The notes: generated by a model from the letters alone, not told the origin. A DNA stretch of 64,000 nucleotides from Anomaloglossus baeobatrachus (GCF_048569485.1 NW_027442219.1:1-64000), one strand, 5' to 3'; positions 46,208 to 58,125 are shown, numbered from the stretch's first letter. Numbers and translations: made by a program.

Positions 46208-47597
46208 CTTCTTAACCCAGTTTCCAAAAGCAGAACTCAATTCACCTGATTCATATTAGCCCGATTTAATGAATTGGAAGAAAGCATACGTCTTCATATG
46301 CACCTCAATTTGGCCCATTCACTTTTCACACTTCCTCCTTTTGTTTTTTATCTTTCACACTTTTGACTTTCTTTATTCATCCAAATAGCAAACTCATCAC
46401 CACTCAACCTGACCAACTCGGCTATGTCCCCGTGCTGCAGTTCTCTGTCTTATCTAGATCATTTGCAATTGAATGGAATAGATCCCTTTTGGACAAAGTG
46501 GATTCACCTGCTGCTGCAGTGACCACAGGTGTGATAACATCTAGAATTGGCATCTGGTGCGATCTCTCCGCTTCCACTCCAAAGAAAGTTACCTGTTTAT
46601 TCCTATCATGCATTGGTTTTTGGGGTTTTCTTTGAGTAATGATGATCTCTTTAGTAGTCTGTTGGCGCCCTCTCCTGGAGGAATAGTTTGCTTGCTCTTG
46701 GACATTCTAAAAGAGAGGTCATGATAGACATTGAGCTTCTGAGCTCAATTGGGGACAGTCATGGGTGATGAATGTTTGCAACCTACTGCGAAGCCTCATA
46801 CCGCAATATAAGGAACGTCAAATACTAAGAAAGGGCGGCCTATGAAAGAATTACTACTTTCAATAAGTACACTTAAACGGCTAATTGGGAATAGAAAAAC
46901 TGTAAAAAGCCCTCTGAGAAAGCCCCCCTCTAACCTTTGATAGTAAGCTTTTCTGTAGTCTGCCTGTTGATGTATTTTCCGTTTGAACTGTGCACAACAT
47001 GAAGAGACGGAACACTGGCGGCTTGTCACAATGCCCCCCGATGACATCACAATAGCGCTGCTGCCTAGAAAACAAGCTGCGCAGAAGAAGTTGTTCTTTG
47101 GGTGGGAGGGTGGGCTAGTGGAAGGAGGGGGCAATCTCTTTTTTTCCCGGGTGGTAGGGGGATGACAGGAGAAGGGAAGCGGGTGGTGAGAAAGGTACAG
47201 AGGGCAGGGTTTGGGGGCTGGGAAGGAAAGGGAAAAGATTAGGGTTTGGGGATGATGAAAGGGCTTTCTACGGGTAAGGATGGCAAAGGGTGGCAGTGAC
47301 GGAAAGTCAGGCAACCTGTCCTGTCCGTCTTTTTGTATCGTGAATTGGAAAGACTGCAAGGGGGAGGGGAGTTGCTTGCGCCCTAAAGGAGGAGTTATTC
47401 AGATTCATTGCAGTGGGCGGCGGCTGCAAAACGCACCATTCTTCTTGTTTTGGCTCTGCAAAGCAGCCTTTTCAAGGGTTGGCTTGGGTGACAAAATGTC
47501 TTGTGTAGGCGTGGGTTTGTCTCCCTCTCGCTCTCTCTCCCTAAGATGTGTCCGGCATAGGCCAGGGTGCCACTCGAGGCCCAAACCAATTCTGGTT

Positions 47598-47785
47598 ATC
47601 GCTTCTCGGCCTTTTGGCTAAGATCAAGTGTAGTATCTGTTCTTATCAGTTTAATATCTGATACGTCCCCTATCTGGGGACCATATATTAAATGGATTTT
47701 TAGAACAGGGAGATGGAAAAAGAGCTTGCTCTGTCCACTCCACGCATTGACCTGGTATTGCAGTACCTCCAGGAACGGTGCACCC
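47598..47785 (+). ncRNA. RNU2: U2 snRNA, copy 22
   Basis: Last intact gene before the 803-bp insertion. Confidence 0.97.
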
Positions 47786-49175
47786 CTTCTTAACCCAGTT
47801 TCCAAAAGCAGAACTCAATTCACCTGATTCATATTAGCCCGATTTAATGAATTGGAAGAAAGCATACGTCTTCATATGCACCTCAATTTGGCCCATTCAC
47901 TTTTCACACTTCCTCCTTTTGTTTTTTATCTTTCACACTTTTGACTTTCTTTATTCATCCAAATAGCAAACTCATCACCACTCAACCTGACCAACTCGGC
48001 TATGTCCCCGTGCTGCAGTTCTCTGTCTTATCTAGATCATTTGCAATTGAATGGAATAGATCCCTTTTGGACAAAGTGGATTCACCTGCTGCTGCAGTGA
48101 CCACAGGTGTGATAACATCTAGAATTGGCATCTGGTGCGATCTCTCCGCTTCCACTCCAAAGAAAGTTACCTGTTTATTCCTATCATGCATTGGTTTTTG
48201 GGGTTTTCTTTGAGTAATGATGATCTCTTTAGTAGTCTGTTGGCGCCCTCTCCTGGAGGAATAGTTTGCTTGCTCTTGGACATTCTAAAAGAGAGGTCAT
48301 GATAGACATTGAGCTTCTGAGCTCAATTGGGGACAGTCATGGGTGATGAATGTTTGCAACCTACTGCGAAGCCTCATACCGCAATATAAGGAACGTCAAA
48401 TACTAAGAAAGGGCGGCCTATGAAAGAATTACTACTTTCAATAAGTACACTTAAACGGCTAATTGGGAATAGAAAAACTGTAAAAAGCCCTCTGAGAAAG
48501 CCCCCCTCTAACCTTTGATAGTAAGCTTTTCTGTAGTCTGCCTGTTGATGTATTTTCCGTTTGAACTGTGCACAACATGAAGAGACGGAACACTGGCGGC
48601 TTGTCACAATGCCCCCCGATGACATCACAATAGCGCTGCTGCCTAGAAAACAAGCTGCGCAGAAGAAGTTGTTCTTTGGGTGGGAGGGTGGGCTAGTGGA
48701 AGGAGGGGGCAATCTCTTTTTTTCCCGGGTGGTAGGGGGATGACAGGAGAAGGGAAGCGGGTGGTGAGAAAGGTACAGAGGGCAGGGTTTGGGGGCTGGG
48801 AAGGAAAGGGAAAAGATTAGGGTTTGGGGATGATGAAAGGGCTTTCTACGGGTAAGGATGGCAAAGGGTGGCAGTGACGGAAAGTCAGGCAACCTGTCCT
48901 GTCCGTCTTTTTGTATCGTGAATTGGAAAGACTGCAAGGGGGAGGGGAGTTGCTTGCGCCCTAAAGGAGGAGTTATTCAGATTCATTGCAGTGGGCGGCG
49001 GCTGCAAAACGCACCATTCTTCTTGTTTTGGCTCTGCAAAGCAGCCTTTTCAAGGGTTGGCTTGGGTGACAAAATGTCTTGTGTAGGCGTGGGTTTGTCT
49101 CCCTCTCGCTCTCTCTCCCTAAGATGTGTCCGGCATAGGCCAGGGTGCCACTCGAGGCCCAAACCAATTCTGGTT

Positions 49176-49212
49176 ATCGCTTCTCGGCCTTTTGGCTAAG
49201 ATCAAGTGTAGT
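49176..49212 (+). pseudogene. RNU2: U2 snRNA copy 23, 5' part (nt 1-37)
   Basis: U2 stops after gtgtagt (nt 37), and foreign sequence gttgttcg follows. The Keno-like copies instead keep U2 to nt 52 on this side, so the left junction differs although the right junction is the same. Confidence 0.95.
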
Positions 49213-49502
49213 GTTGTTCGAAGAGGTGGTTTAAGCTCCAGGCCACCTTAGTACAATGATACAATGCACACTGGAAGGTTGCGCTTGCTAGTACTCTGGG
49301 TGGATAGTATATTCATCTAGAGGAAAACATGGCCCTACCAGGATCGAGGCTATTAGACTGAGTAAGGGTGGGGGGCTATGGTACAACGTGCCCCAGGACT
49401 GACGACCCTGGAGTGAGTCTGAGCTTGCTGGCTTGGGACCCCGGCAAGCCTTGGGCTCTGTAGCACACCGTACCTTGCCTTTTCATACTTTTTGAGCATA
49501 TT

Positions 49503-49540
49503 ATCCTATCCCGGCCTTCTGGCTAGGAAGGGAAATTTTT
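49503..49540 (+). other. U2 stem-loop-I-like hairpin followed by U-rich run
   Basis: The segment from 49503 matches the first 28 nt of U2 at about 20 positions by eye. It keeps the core GGCC-TTYT-GGCT, and one flanking pair changes from U-A to C-G. A run of T (aaattttta) follows, which resembles an Sm site. It could be snRNA-derived or a chance hairpin. Confidence 0.4.
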
Positions 49541-49545
49541 ATAAT

Positions 49546-49755
49546 CCCGGTCGGAGGTCTGGTCAGCTTTGGGCTGAGAAACTAACACCCGGTTGGAGGT
49601 CTGGGTCAGCTTCGGCTGAGAAACCAACACCCGGTTGGAGGTCTGGGTCAGCTTCGGCTGAGAAACCAACACCCGGTTGGAGGTCCGGTTAGCCTTGGGC
49701 TGAGAAACCAACACCGGTTGACGGTCCGGGCAGTTTCGGCTGCGAAACCAACAAC
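49546..49755 (+). repeat. Five tandem repeats of about 42 bp
   Basis: Each unit runs cccggttggaggtctgggtc, then agcttcggctgagaaaccaa, then ca. Units 2 and 3 are identical. Units 1, 4 and 5 diverge by several bases and 1-bp indels. The unit is a multiple of three, so it produces a repeated peptide in two frames, but there is no reason to think it is translated. Confidence 0.85.
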
Positions 49756-49868
49756 TAGTAGCTCTCTACTCCACTTGGGTAAGATGCCTGGGTGGACGCT
49801 GGGAGCAACGACAAGGCTCAACCAGGCTTCGGCTTGGGGGAGCACCGAAGATCCCTGACCCTTGCTGT

Positions 49869-49929
49869 GGCCTTCTGGCTCGGAGGGACGGGGTTGATTT
49901 TTGGGGACCCTCTCCTCACGGTGGGGTCC
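49869..49929 (+). other. Second hairpin module with Sm-like site and terminal hairpin
   Basis: GGCCTTCTGGCT recurs exactly at 49869-49880. It is followed by tgatttttgg (Sm-like, 49895-49904) and then a perfect 6-bp stem GGACCC/GGGTCC (49905-49910 with 49924-49929). The order hairpin, Sm-like site, terminal hairpin is that of a spliceosomal snRNA 3' half. No Sm assembly is shown. Confidence 0.35.
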
Positions 49930-50015
49930 ACACGAATCCTAGCCTTTGCACTGTTTTTGGTGTGACTTCGGTCATGCATTTTTTGTGGTGCTTTGGAAAG
50001 CTTCATTAAATCAAA

Positions 50016-50166
50016 ATCTGTTCTTATCAGTTTAATATCTGATACGTCCCCTATCTGGGGACCATATATTAAATGGATTTTTAGAACAGGGAGATGGAAA
50101 AAGAGCTTGCTCTGTCCACTCCACGCATTGACCTGGTATTGCAGTACCTCCAGGAACGGTGCACCC
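50016..50166 (+). pseudogene. RNU2: U2 snRNA copy 23, 3' part (nt 38-188)
   Basis: U2 resumes at nt 38 with no duplicated bases and is followed by its 3' box. Confidence 0.96.
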
Positions 50167-51556
50167 CTTCTTAACCCAGTTTCCAAAAGCAGAACTCAAT
50201 TCACCTGATTCATATTAGCCCGATTTAATGAATTGGAAGAAAGCATACGTCTTCATATGCACCTCAATTTGGCCCATTCACTTTTCACACTTCCTCCTTT
50301 TGTTTTTTATCTTTCACACTTTTGACTTTCTTTATTCATCCAAATAGCAAACTCATCACCACTCAACCTGACCAACTCGGCTATGTCCCCGTGCTGCAGT
50401 TCTCTGTCTTATCTAGATCATTTGCAATTGAATGGAATAGATCCCTTTTGGACAAAGTGGATTCACCTGCTGCTGCAGTGACCACAGGTGTGATAACATC
50501 TAGAATTGGCATCTGGTGCGATCTCTCCGCTTCCACTCCAAAGAAAGTTACCTGTTTATTCCTATCATGCATTGGTTTTTGGGGTTTTCTTTGAGTAATG
50601 ATGATCTCTTTAGTAGTCTGTTGGCGCCCTCTCCTGGAGGAATAGTTTGCTTGCTCTTGGACATTCTAAAAGAGAGGTCATGATAGACATTGAGCTTCTG
50701 AGCTCAATTGGGGACAGTCATGGGTGATGAATGTTTGCAACCTACTGCGAAGCCTCATACCGCAATATAAGGAACGTCAAATACTAAGAAAGGGCGGCCT
50801 ATGAAAGAATTACTACTTTCAATAAGTACACTTAAACGGCTAATTGGGAATAGAAAAACTGTAAAAAGCCCTCTGAGAAAGCCCCCCTCTAACCTTTGAT
50901 AGTAAGCTTTTCTGTAGTCTGCCTGTTGATGTATTTTCCGTTTGAACTGTGCACAACATGAAGAGACGGAACACTGGCGGCTTGTCACAATGCCCCCCGA
51001 TGACATCACAATAGCGCTGCTGCCTAGAAAACAAGCTGCGCAGAAGAAGTTGTTCTTTGGGTGGGAGGGTGGGCTAGTGGAAGGAGGGGGCAATCTCTTT
51101 TTTTCCCGGGTGGTAGGGGGATGACAGGAGAAGGGAAGCGGGTGGTGAGAAAGGTACAGAGGGCAGGGTTTGGGGGCTGGGAAGGAAAGGGAAAAGATTA
51201 GGGTTTGGGGATGATGAAAGGGCTTTCTACGGGTAAGGATGGCAAAGGGTGGCAGTGACGGAAAGTCAGGCAACCTGTCCTGTCCGTCTTTTTGTATCGT
51301 GAATTGGAAAGACTGCAAGGGGGAGGGGAGTTGCTTGCGCCCTAAAGGAGGAGTTATTCAGATTCATTGCAGTGGGCGGCGGCTGCAAAACGCACCATTC
51401 TTCTTGTTTTGGCTCTGCAAAGCAGCCTTTTCAAGGGTTGGCTTGGGTGACAAAATGTCTTGTGTAGGCGTGGGTTTGTCTCCCTCTCGCTCTCTCTCCC
51501 TAAGATGTGTCCGGCATAGGCCAGGGTGCCACTCGAGGCCCAAACCAATTCTGGTT

Positions 51557-51744
51557 ATCGCTTCTCGGCCTTTTGGCTAAGATCAAGTGTAGTATCTGTT
51601 CTTATCAGTTTAATATCTGATACGTCCCCTATCTGGGGACCATATATTAAATGGATTTTTAGAACAGGGAGATGGAAAAAGAGCTTGCTCTGTCCACTCC
51701 ACGCATTGACCTGGTATTGCAGTACCTCCAGGAACGGTGCACCC
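51557..51744 (+). ncRNA. RNU2: U2 snRNA, copy 24
   Basis: First intact gene after the 803-bp insertion. Confidence 0.97.
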
Positions 51745-53134
51745 CTTCTTAACCCAGTTTCCAAAAGCAGAACTCAATTCACCTGATTCATATTAGCCCG
51801 ATTTAATGAATTGGAAGAAAGCATACGTCTTCATATGCACCTCAATTTGGCCCATTCACTTTTCACACTTCCTCCTTTTGTTTTTTATCTTTCACACTTT
51901 TGACTTTCTTTATTCATCCAAATAGCAAACTCATCACCACTCAACCTGACCAACTCGGCTATGTCCCCGTGCTGCAGTTCTCTGTCTTATCTAGATCATT
52001 TGCAATTGAATGGAATAGATCCCTTTTGGACAAAGTGGATTCACCTGCTGCTGCAGTGACCACAGGTGTGATAACATCTAGAATTGGCATCTGGTGCGAT
52101 CTCTCCGCTTCCACTCCAAAGAAAGTTACCTGTTTATTCCTATCATGCATTGGTTTTTGGGGTTTTCTTTGAGTAATGATGATCTCTTTAGTAGTCTGTT
52201 GGCGCCCTCTCCTGGAGGAATAGTTTGCTTGCTCTTGGACATTCTAAAAGAGAGGTCATGATAGACATTGAGCTTCTGAGCTCAATTGGGGACAGTCATG
52301 GGTGATGAATGTTTGCAACCTACTGCGAAGCCTCATACCGCAATATAAGGAACGTCAAATACTAAGAAAGGGCGGCCTATGAAAGAATTACTACTTTCAA
52401 TAAGTACACTTAAACGGCTAATTGGGAATAGAAAAACTGTAAAAAGCCCTCTGAGAAAGCCCCCCTCTAACCTTTGATAGTAAGCTTTTCTGTAGTCTGC
52501 CTGTTGATGTATTTTCCGTTTGAACTGTGCACAACATGAAGAGACGGAACACTGGCGGCTTGTCACAATGCCCCCCGATGACATCACAATAGCGCTGCTG
52601 CCTAGAAAACAAGCTGCGCAGAAGAAGTTGTTCTTTGGGTGGGAGGGTGGGCTAGTGGAAGGAGGGGGCAATCTCTTTTTTTCCCGGGTGGTAGGGGGAT
52701 GACAGGAGAAGGGAAGCGGGTGGTGAGAAAGGTACAGAGGGCAGGGTTTGGGGGCTGGGAAGGAAAGGGAAAAGATTAGGGTTTGGGGATGATGAAAGGG
52801 CTTTCTACGGGTAAGGATGGCAAAGGGTGGCAGTGACGGAAAGTCAGGCAACCTGTCCTGTCCGTCTTTTTGTATCGTGAATTGGAAAGACTGCAAGGGG
52901 GAGGGGAGTTGCTTGCGCCCTAAAGGAGGAGTTATTCAGATTCATTGCAGTGGGCGGCGGCTGCAAAACGCACCATTCTTCTTGTTTTGGCTCTGCAAAG
53001 CAGCCTTTTCAAGGGTTGGCTTGGGTGACAAAATGTCTTGTGTAGGCGTGGGTTTGTCTCCCTCTCGCTCTCTCTCCCTAAGATGTGTCCGGCATAGGCC
53101 AGGGTGCCACTCGAGGCCCAAACCAATTCTGGTT

Positions 53135-53322
53135 ATCGCTTCTCGGCCTTTTGGCTAAGATCAAGTGTAGTATCTGTTCTTATCAGTTTAATATCTGATA
53201 CGTCCCCTATCTGGGGACCATATATTAAATGGATTTTTAGAACAGGGAGATGGAAAAAGAGCTTGCTCTGTCCACTCCACGCATTGACCTGGTATTGCAG
53301 TACCTCCAGGAACGGTGCACCC
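53135..53322 (+). ncRNA. RNU2: U2 snRNA, copy 25
   Basis: Intact, no variant seen in its unit. Confidence 0.97.
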
Positions 53323-54712
53323 CTTCTTAACCCAGTTTCCAAAAGCAGAACTCAATTCACCTGATTCATATTAGCCCGATTTAATGAATTGGAAGAAAGC
53401 ATACGTCTTCATATGCACCTCAATTTGGCCCATTCACTTTTCACACTTCCTCCTTTTGTTTTTTATCTTTCACACTTTTGACTTTCTTTATTCATCCAAA
53501 TAGCAAACTCATCACCACTCAACCTGACCAACTCGGCTATGTCCCCGTGCTGCAGTTCTCTGTCTTATCTAGATCATTTGCAATTGAATGGAATAGATCC
53601 CTTTTGGACAAAGTGGATTCACCTGCTGCTGCAGTGACCACAGGTGTGATAACATCTAGAATTGGCATCTGGTGCGATCTCTCCGCTTCCACTCCAAAGA
53701 AAGTTACCTGTTTATTCCTATCATGCATTGGTTTTTGGGGTTTTCTTTGAGTAATGATGATCTCTTTAGTAGTCTGTTGGCGCCCTCTCCTGGAGGAATA
53801 GTTTGCTTGCTCTTGGACATTCTAAAAGAGAGGTCATGATAGACATTGAGCTTCTGAGCTCAATTGGGGACAGTCATGGGTGATGAATGTTTGCAACCTA
53901 CTGCGAAGCCTCATACCGCAATATAAGGAACGTCAAATACTAAGAAAGGGCGGCCTATGAAAGAATTACTACTTTCAATAAGTACACTTAAACGGCTAAT
54001 TGGGAATAGAAAAACTGTAAAAAGCCCTCTGAGAAAGCCCCCCTCTAACCTTTGATAGTAAGCTTTTCTGTAGTCTGCCTGTTGATGTATTTTCCGTTTG
54101 AACTGTGCACAACATGAAGAGACGGAACACTGGCGGCTTGTCACAATGCCCCCCGATGACATCACAATAGCGCTGCTGCCTAGAAAACAAGCTGCGCAGA
54201 AGAAGTTGTTCTTTGGGTGGGAGGGTGGGCTAGTGGAAGGAGGGGGCAATCTCTTTTTTTCCCGGGTGGTAGGGGGATGACAGGAGAAGGGAAGCGGGTG
54301 GTGAGAAAGGTACAGAGGGCAGGGTTTGGGGGCTGGGAAGGAAAGGGAAAAGATTAGGGTTTGGGGATGATGAAAGGGCTTTCTACGGGTAAGGATGGCA
54401 AAGGGTGGCAGTGACGGAAAGTCAGGCAACCTGTCCTGTCCGTCTTTTTGTATCGTGAATTGGAAAGACTGCAAGGGGGAGGGGAGTTGCTTGCGCCCTA
54501 AAGGAGGAGTTATTCAGATTCATTGCAGTGGGCGGCGGCTGCAAAACGCACCATTCTTCTTGTTTTGGCTCTGCAAAGCAGCCTTTTCAAGGGTTGGCTT
54601 GGGTGACAAAATGTCTTGTGTAGGCGTGGGTTTGTCTCCCTCTCGCTCTCTCTCCCTAAGATGTGTCCGGCATAGGCCAGGGTGCCACTCGAGGCCCAAA
54701 CCAATTCTGGTT

Positions 54713-54900
54713 ATCGCTTCTCGGCCTTTTGGCTAAGATCAAGTGTAGTATCTGTTCTTATCAGTTTAATATCTGATACGTCCCCTATCTGGGGACCATA
54801 TATTAAATGGATTTTTAGAACAGGGAGATGGAAAAAGAGCTTGCTCTGTCCACTCCACGCATTGACCTGGTATTGCAGTACCTCCAGGAACGGTGCACCC
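54713..54900 (+). ncRNA. RNU2: U2 snRNA, copy 26
   Basis: Last intact gene before LINE copy 2. Confidence 0.97.
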
Positions 54901-56290
54901 CTTCTTAACCCAGTTTCCAAAAGCAGAACTCAATTCACCTGATTCATATTAGCCCGATTTAATGAATTGGAAGAAAGCATACGTCTTCATATGCACCTCA
55001 ATTTGGCCCATTCACTTTTCACACTTCCTCCTTTTGTTTTTTATCTTTCACACTTTTGACTTTCTTTATTCATCCAAATAGCAAACTCATCACCACTCAA
55101 CCTGACCAACTCGGCTATGTCCCCGTGCTGCAGTTCTCTGTCTTATCTAGATCATTTGCAATTGAATGGAATAGATCCCTTTTGGACAAAGTGGATTCAC
55201 CTGCTGCTGCAGTGACCACAGGTGTGATAACATCTAGAATTGGCATCTGGTGCGATCTCTCCGCTTCCACTCCAAAGAAAGTTACCTGTTTATTCCTATC
55301 ATGCATTGGTTTTTGGGGTTTTCTTTGAGTAATGATGATCTCTTTAGTAGTCTGTTGGCGCCCTCTCCTGGAGGAATAGTTTGCTTGCTCTTGGACATTC
55401 TAAAAGAGAGGTCATGATAGACATTGAGCTTCTGAGCTCAATTGGGGACAGTCATGGGTGATGAATGTTTGCAACCTACTGCGAAGCCTCATACCGCAAT
55501 ATAAGGAACGTCAAATACTAAGAAAGGGCGGCCTATGAAAGAATTACTACTTTCAATAAGTACACTTAAACGGCTAATTGGGAATAGAAAAACTGTAAAA
55601 AGCCCTCTGAGAAAGCCCCCCTCTAACCTTTGATAGTAAGCTTTTCTGTAGTCTGCCTGTTGATGTATTTTCCGTTTGAACTGTGCACAACATGAAGAGA
55701 CGGAACACTGGCGGCTTGTCACAATGCCCCCCGATGACATCACAATAGCGCTGCTGCCTAGAAAACAAGCTGCGCAGAAGAAGTTGTTCTTTGGGTGGGA
55801 GGGTGGGCTAGTGGAAGGAGGGGGCAATCTCTTTTTTTCCCGGGTGGTAGGGGGATGACAGGAGAAGGGAAGCGGGTGGTGAGAAAGGTACAGAGGGCAG
55901 GGTTTGGGGGCTGGGAAGGAAAGGGAAAAGATTAGGGTTTGGGGATGATGAAAGGGCTTTCTACGGGTAAGGATGGCAAAGGGTGGCAGTGACGGAAAGT
56001 CAGGCAACCTGTCCTGTCCGTCTTTTTGTATCGTGAATTGGAAAGACTGCAAGGGGGAGGGGAGTTGCTTGCGCCCTAAAGGAGGAGTTATTCAGATTCA
56101 TTGCAGTGGGCGGCGGCTGCAAAACGCACCATTCTTCTTGTTTTGGCTCTGCAAAGCAGCCTTTTCAAGGGTTGGCTTGGGTGACAAAATGTCTTGTGTA
56201 GGCGTGGGTTTGTCTCCCTCTCGCTCTCTCTCCCTAAGATGTGTCCGGCATAGGCCAGGGTGCCACTCGAGGCCCAAACCAATTCTGGTT

Positions 56291-56342
56291 ATCGCTTCTC
56301 GGCCTTTTGGCTAAGATCAAGTGTAGTATCTGTTCTTATCAG
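56291..56342 (+). pseudogene. RNU2: U2 snRNA copy 27, 5' part (nt 1-52), split by LINE
   Basis: Same break as copy 8: U2 nt 1-52, then the LINE 5' end. The 3' part resumes at 61874. Confidence 0.97.
56328..56342 (+). repeat. 15-bp target site duplication, Keno-like copy 2, left
   Basis: atctgttcttatcag, repeated at 61874-61888; identical to the duplication of copy 1. Confidence 0.96.
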
Positions 56343-56579
56343 AACAAACTGAGCTAGCTACACTTGACGAGATACGATCAGGGAGACGAGCTCCGAAGCC
56401 CAGCCGAGACCGGAAGAGGGAGATCGGACGGAAGAAGAGCTCGGCAGAAAGAAGCAAGAAGACGAAGGCTCGGAGAAGACTTGGGGAGACCAGAGGAACT
56501 TCGAGGAGGAACACAGCGGGAGAAGACACCCGGAGAAGAATCCAAGATCCAGCTCCGGGAACTCAAGCAGGAACCAGCC

Positions 56580-58125
56580 ATGGCAAGCAAGCCAGAGAAG
56601 GCAGCCAAGAAGGCTCAGGACCCAGGGACCTCCAGGAAGGCTCATCCAGAGGCTTCTTCGGCCCAAGTGGCCCCTACCTCCGACGCCAGCCAGCCGGAGG
56701 GAGCCCGGACGCCGCCTGAAAAGGCTCCAACCCTGGAGCCTTGGATGCGGCAGACGGTCGCCCTGAAGCTGAAGGCGGTGGATGGTAGGTTGCCGGACAT
56801 GTCCAGCGACGTGTTCTGCAAGAAGATGATTCTGGATCAGGGCTTCTCCAGGGCGGAAACCCTGAGCGTCCAGACCTTCATGACTGGCATTTTTCTGGTA
56901 ACCTTTGCCACGGTGAACGCCTGCAGGAGATACTGGGAGGCGATGAACGCAGCGATGCCGGACTCCCCTTTTCATTCTTTTTTAGGATCCTGTCCTATAC
57001 AGAGGGATGAGAAGAGGATCACGGTCTCCATGCGGAACCCGCACACCCCAGGAAGAGACATCTCCACGTTCCTGGGACGTCTCTGCACAGTGGTGAGGGA
57101 GCCATCCCACATCCTTAACGGCAACGGATTCTGGACGGGTAAGTGGTCAGTAACCGTTCGACTCTACAGGGAACCAGCATCCGAGGATGGTCTCCAGCAC
57201 CTGCCCCCGACATTCTCTCTGGGAAACTCCTTTGGTCTCATCTACTACCCGGACATGCCACACAACTGCAGGAAATGTGGCGGGAAAGGGCATTCGATGA
57301 AGACCTGCAAGGAGGACGCCTGCAGGGTTTGCCGGGTGACAGGACACAGCTCCAAGGACTGCCCAAAGAAGAAGACTTGCAACCTATGTGGACAGGCGGA
57401 CCACCTTTACAAGGACTGCCCACAGCGGGAGAAATCCTGGGCAAGGGTTGCCGCGGCGACCCAGTATCGGGTAGTCACAGCTTCGTCGACCAAGGCAGCT
57501 ACGACCAAGGCCACAGAGGCCAAGGACAAGGCGGCCAAGAACCCAGCGACCGTGGCTCCAGCCGATGCCCCAGCAGCCACGGAGTCCAGGGAAAAGAAGG
57601 GTAAGAAAACTGTTGCCCCCTCCCTGGTCCCCCCCCCTGTCACCCCTGTCCAAACCCCTCCCCCCCCGGCCAACCCTACTGAGGATTCCACTACCTCCAC
57701 CTCATTTCCCTACTCCTCAGTTGGTCTCCTCACCCCCCCCCCCAAAGCCCACTCTCCCTCCCCAGACCATGAGAGCAGAGGGCCTCAGCACTCTTGCACT
57801 TTTCACCGAGGAGGATTTTCCAGCTCTTGTCTCCTCAGGTACAGGCCAAAGGAAAAGGAAGGTGGAAGATAGTCCTGTCGCAGAACCTTCCAAGCTGTTC
57901 ATTGTGGACCCCAATCCACCCCAGGAAGAGGAGGATGGCCTCCTCCCAGAACCGGACGTGTTGGAGCAGATGGTGGAGTCCCTTGTGGCCGAAGAAGAAA
58001 TGGAGGAGTCGGAAGCCACTGAGGCACCATCCCTGCTTGATCAGCTAGCAGAAGAGGGTCTGCTGGAGATACCCTTACCAGCAGGTGCCAAAGAGGAAGA
58101 ACCGCCCGACCGGAGTGGTAACTAA
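56580..58125 (+). pseudogene. LINE ORF1, copy 2, frameshifted
   Basis: Same ATG and Kozak context as copy 1. The N-terminal part and three CCHC knuckles read normally. The C run in the Pro-rich linker is 11 long (57733-57743) where copy 1 has 10, so the frame shifts and meets a stop at 57870-57872. The original C-terminal acidic tail is present in another frame to 58125. The truncated product would keep the zinc knuckles and lose the acidic tail. A length error in a C run is possible in sequencing, so the break needs read support. Confidence 0.8.

Larger units (their letters stand above)
25543..49212 (+). repeat. U2 snRNA tandem array, block C
   Basis: The longest uninterrupted block: the U2 3' part, 14 intact U2 genes 1578 bp apart (27084 to 47598), then U2 nt 1-37. 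Only two variants were seen, T for C at 31491 and A for G at 39143, both in spacer. Confidence 0.97.
49213..50015 (+). mobile_element. 803-bp noncoding insertion in U2, probable non-autonomous retroelement
   Basis: Inserted exactly between U2 nt 37 and 38 with no target duplication. The right junction (ttaaatcaaa then atctgttc) matches the Keno-like copies, whose last ten bases are also ttaaatcaaa. No RT, endonuclease or other coding frame is present. Contents in order: a GC-rich 5' part with a hairpin AGGTGG...CCACCT; a first hairpin/U-run module (49503-49540); five 42-bp tandem repeats (49546-49755); a second module (49869-49929); and a tail. It may be a SINE-like element mobilised by the Keno machinery, or the 3' UTR of a truncated, different U2-targeting LINE. 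I do not recognise the family. Confidence 0.7.
50016..56342 (+). repeat. U2 snRNA tandem array, block D
   Basis: U2 3' part, three intact genes, and U2 nt 1-52 of the next copy up to the second LINE. No variant seen. Confidence 0.97.

Noticed and set aside
49492-49692. 66-codon repeat-peptide frame in the 803-bp insertion
   Set aside because: Arises from a 42-bp repeat whose length is divisible by three; short and disrupted at the outer repeats.
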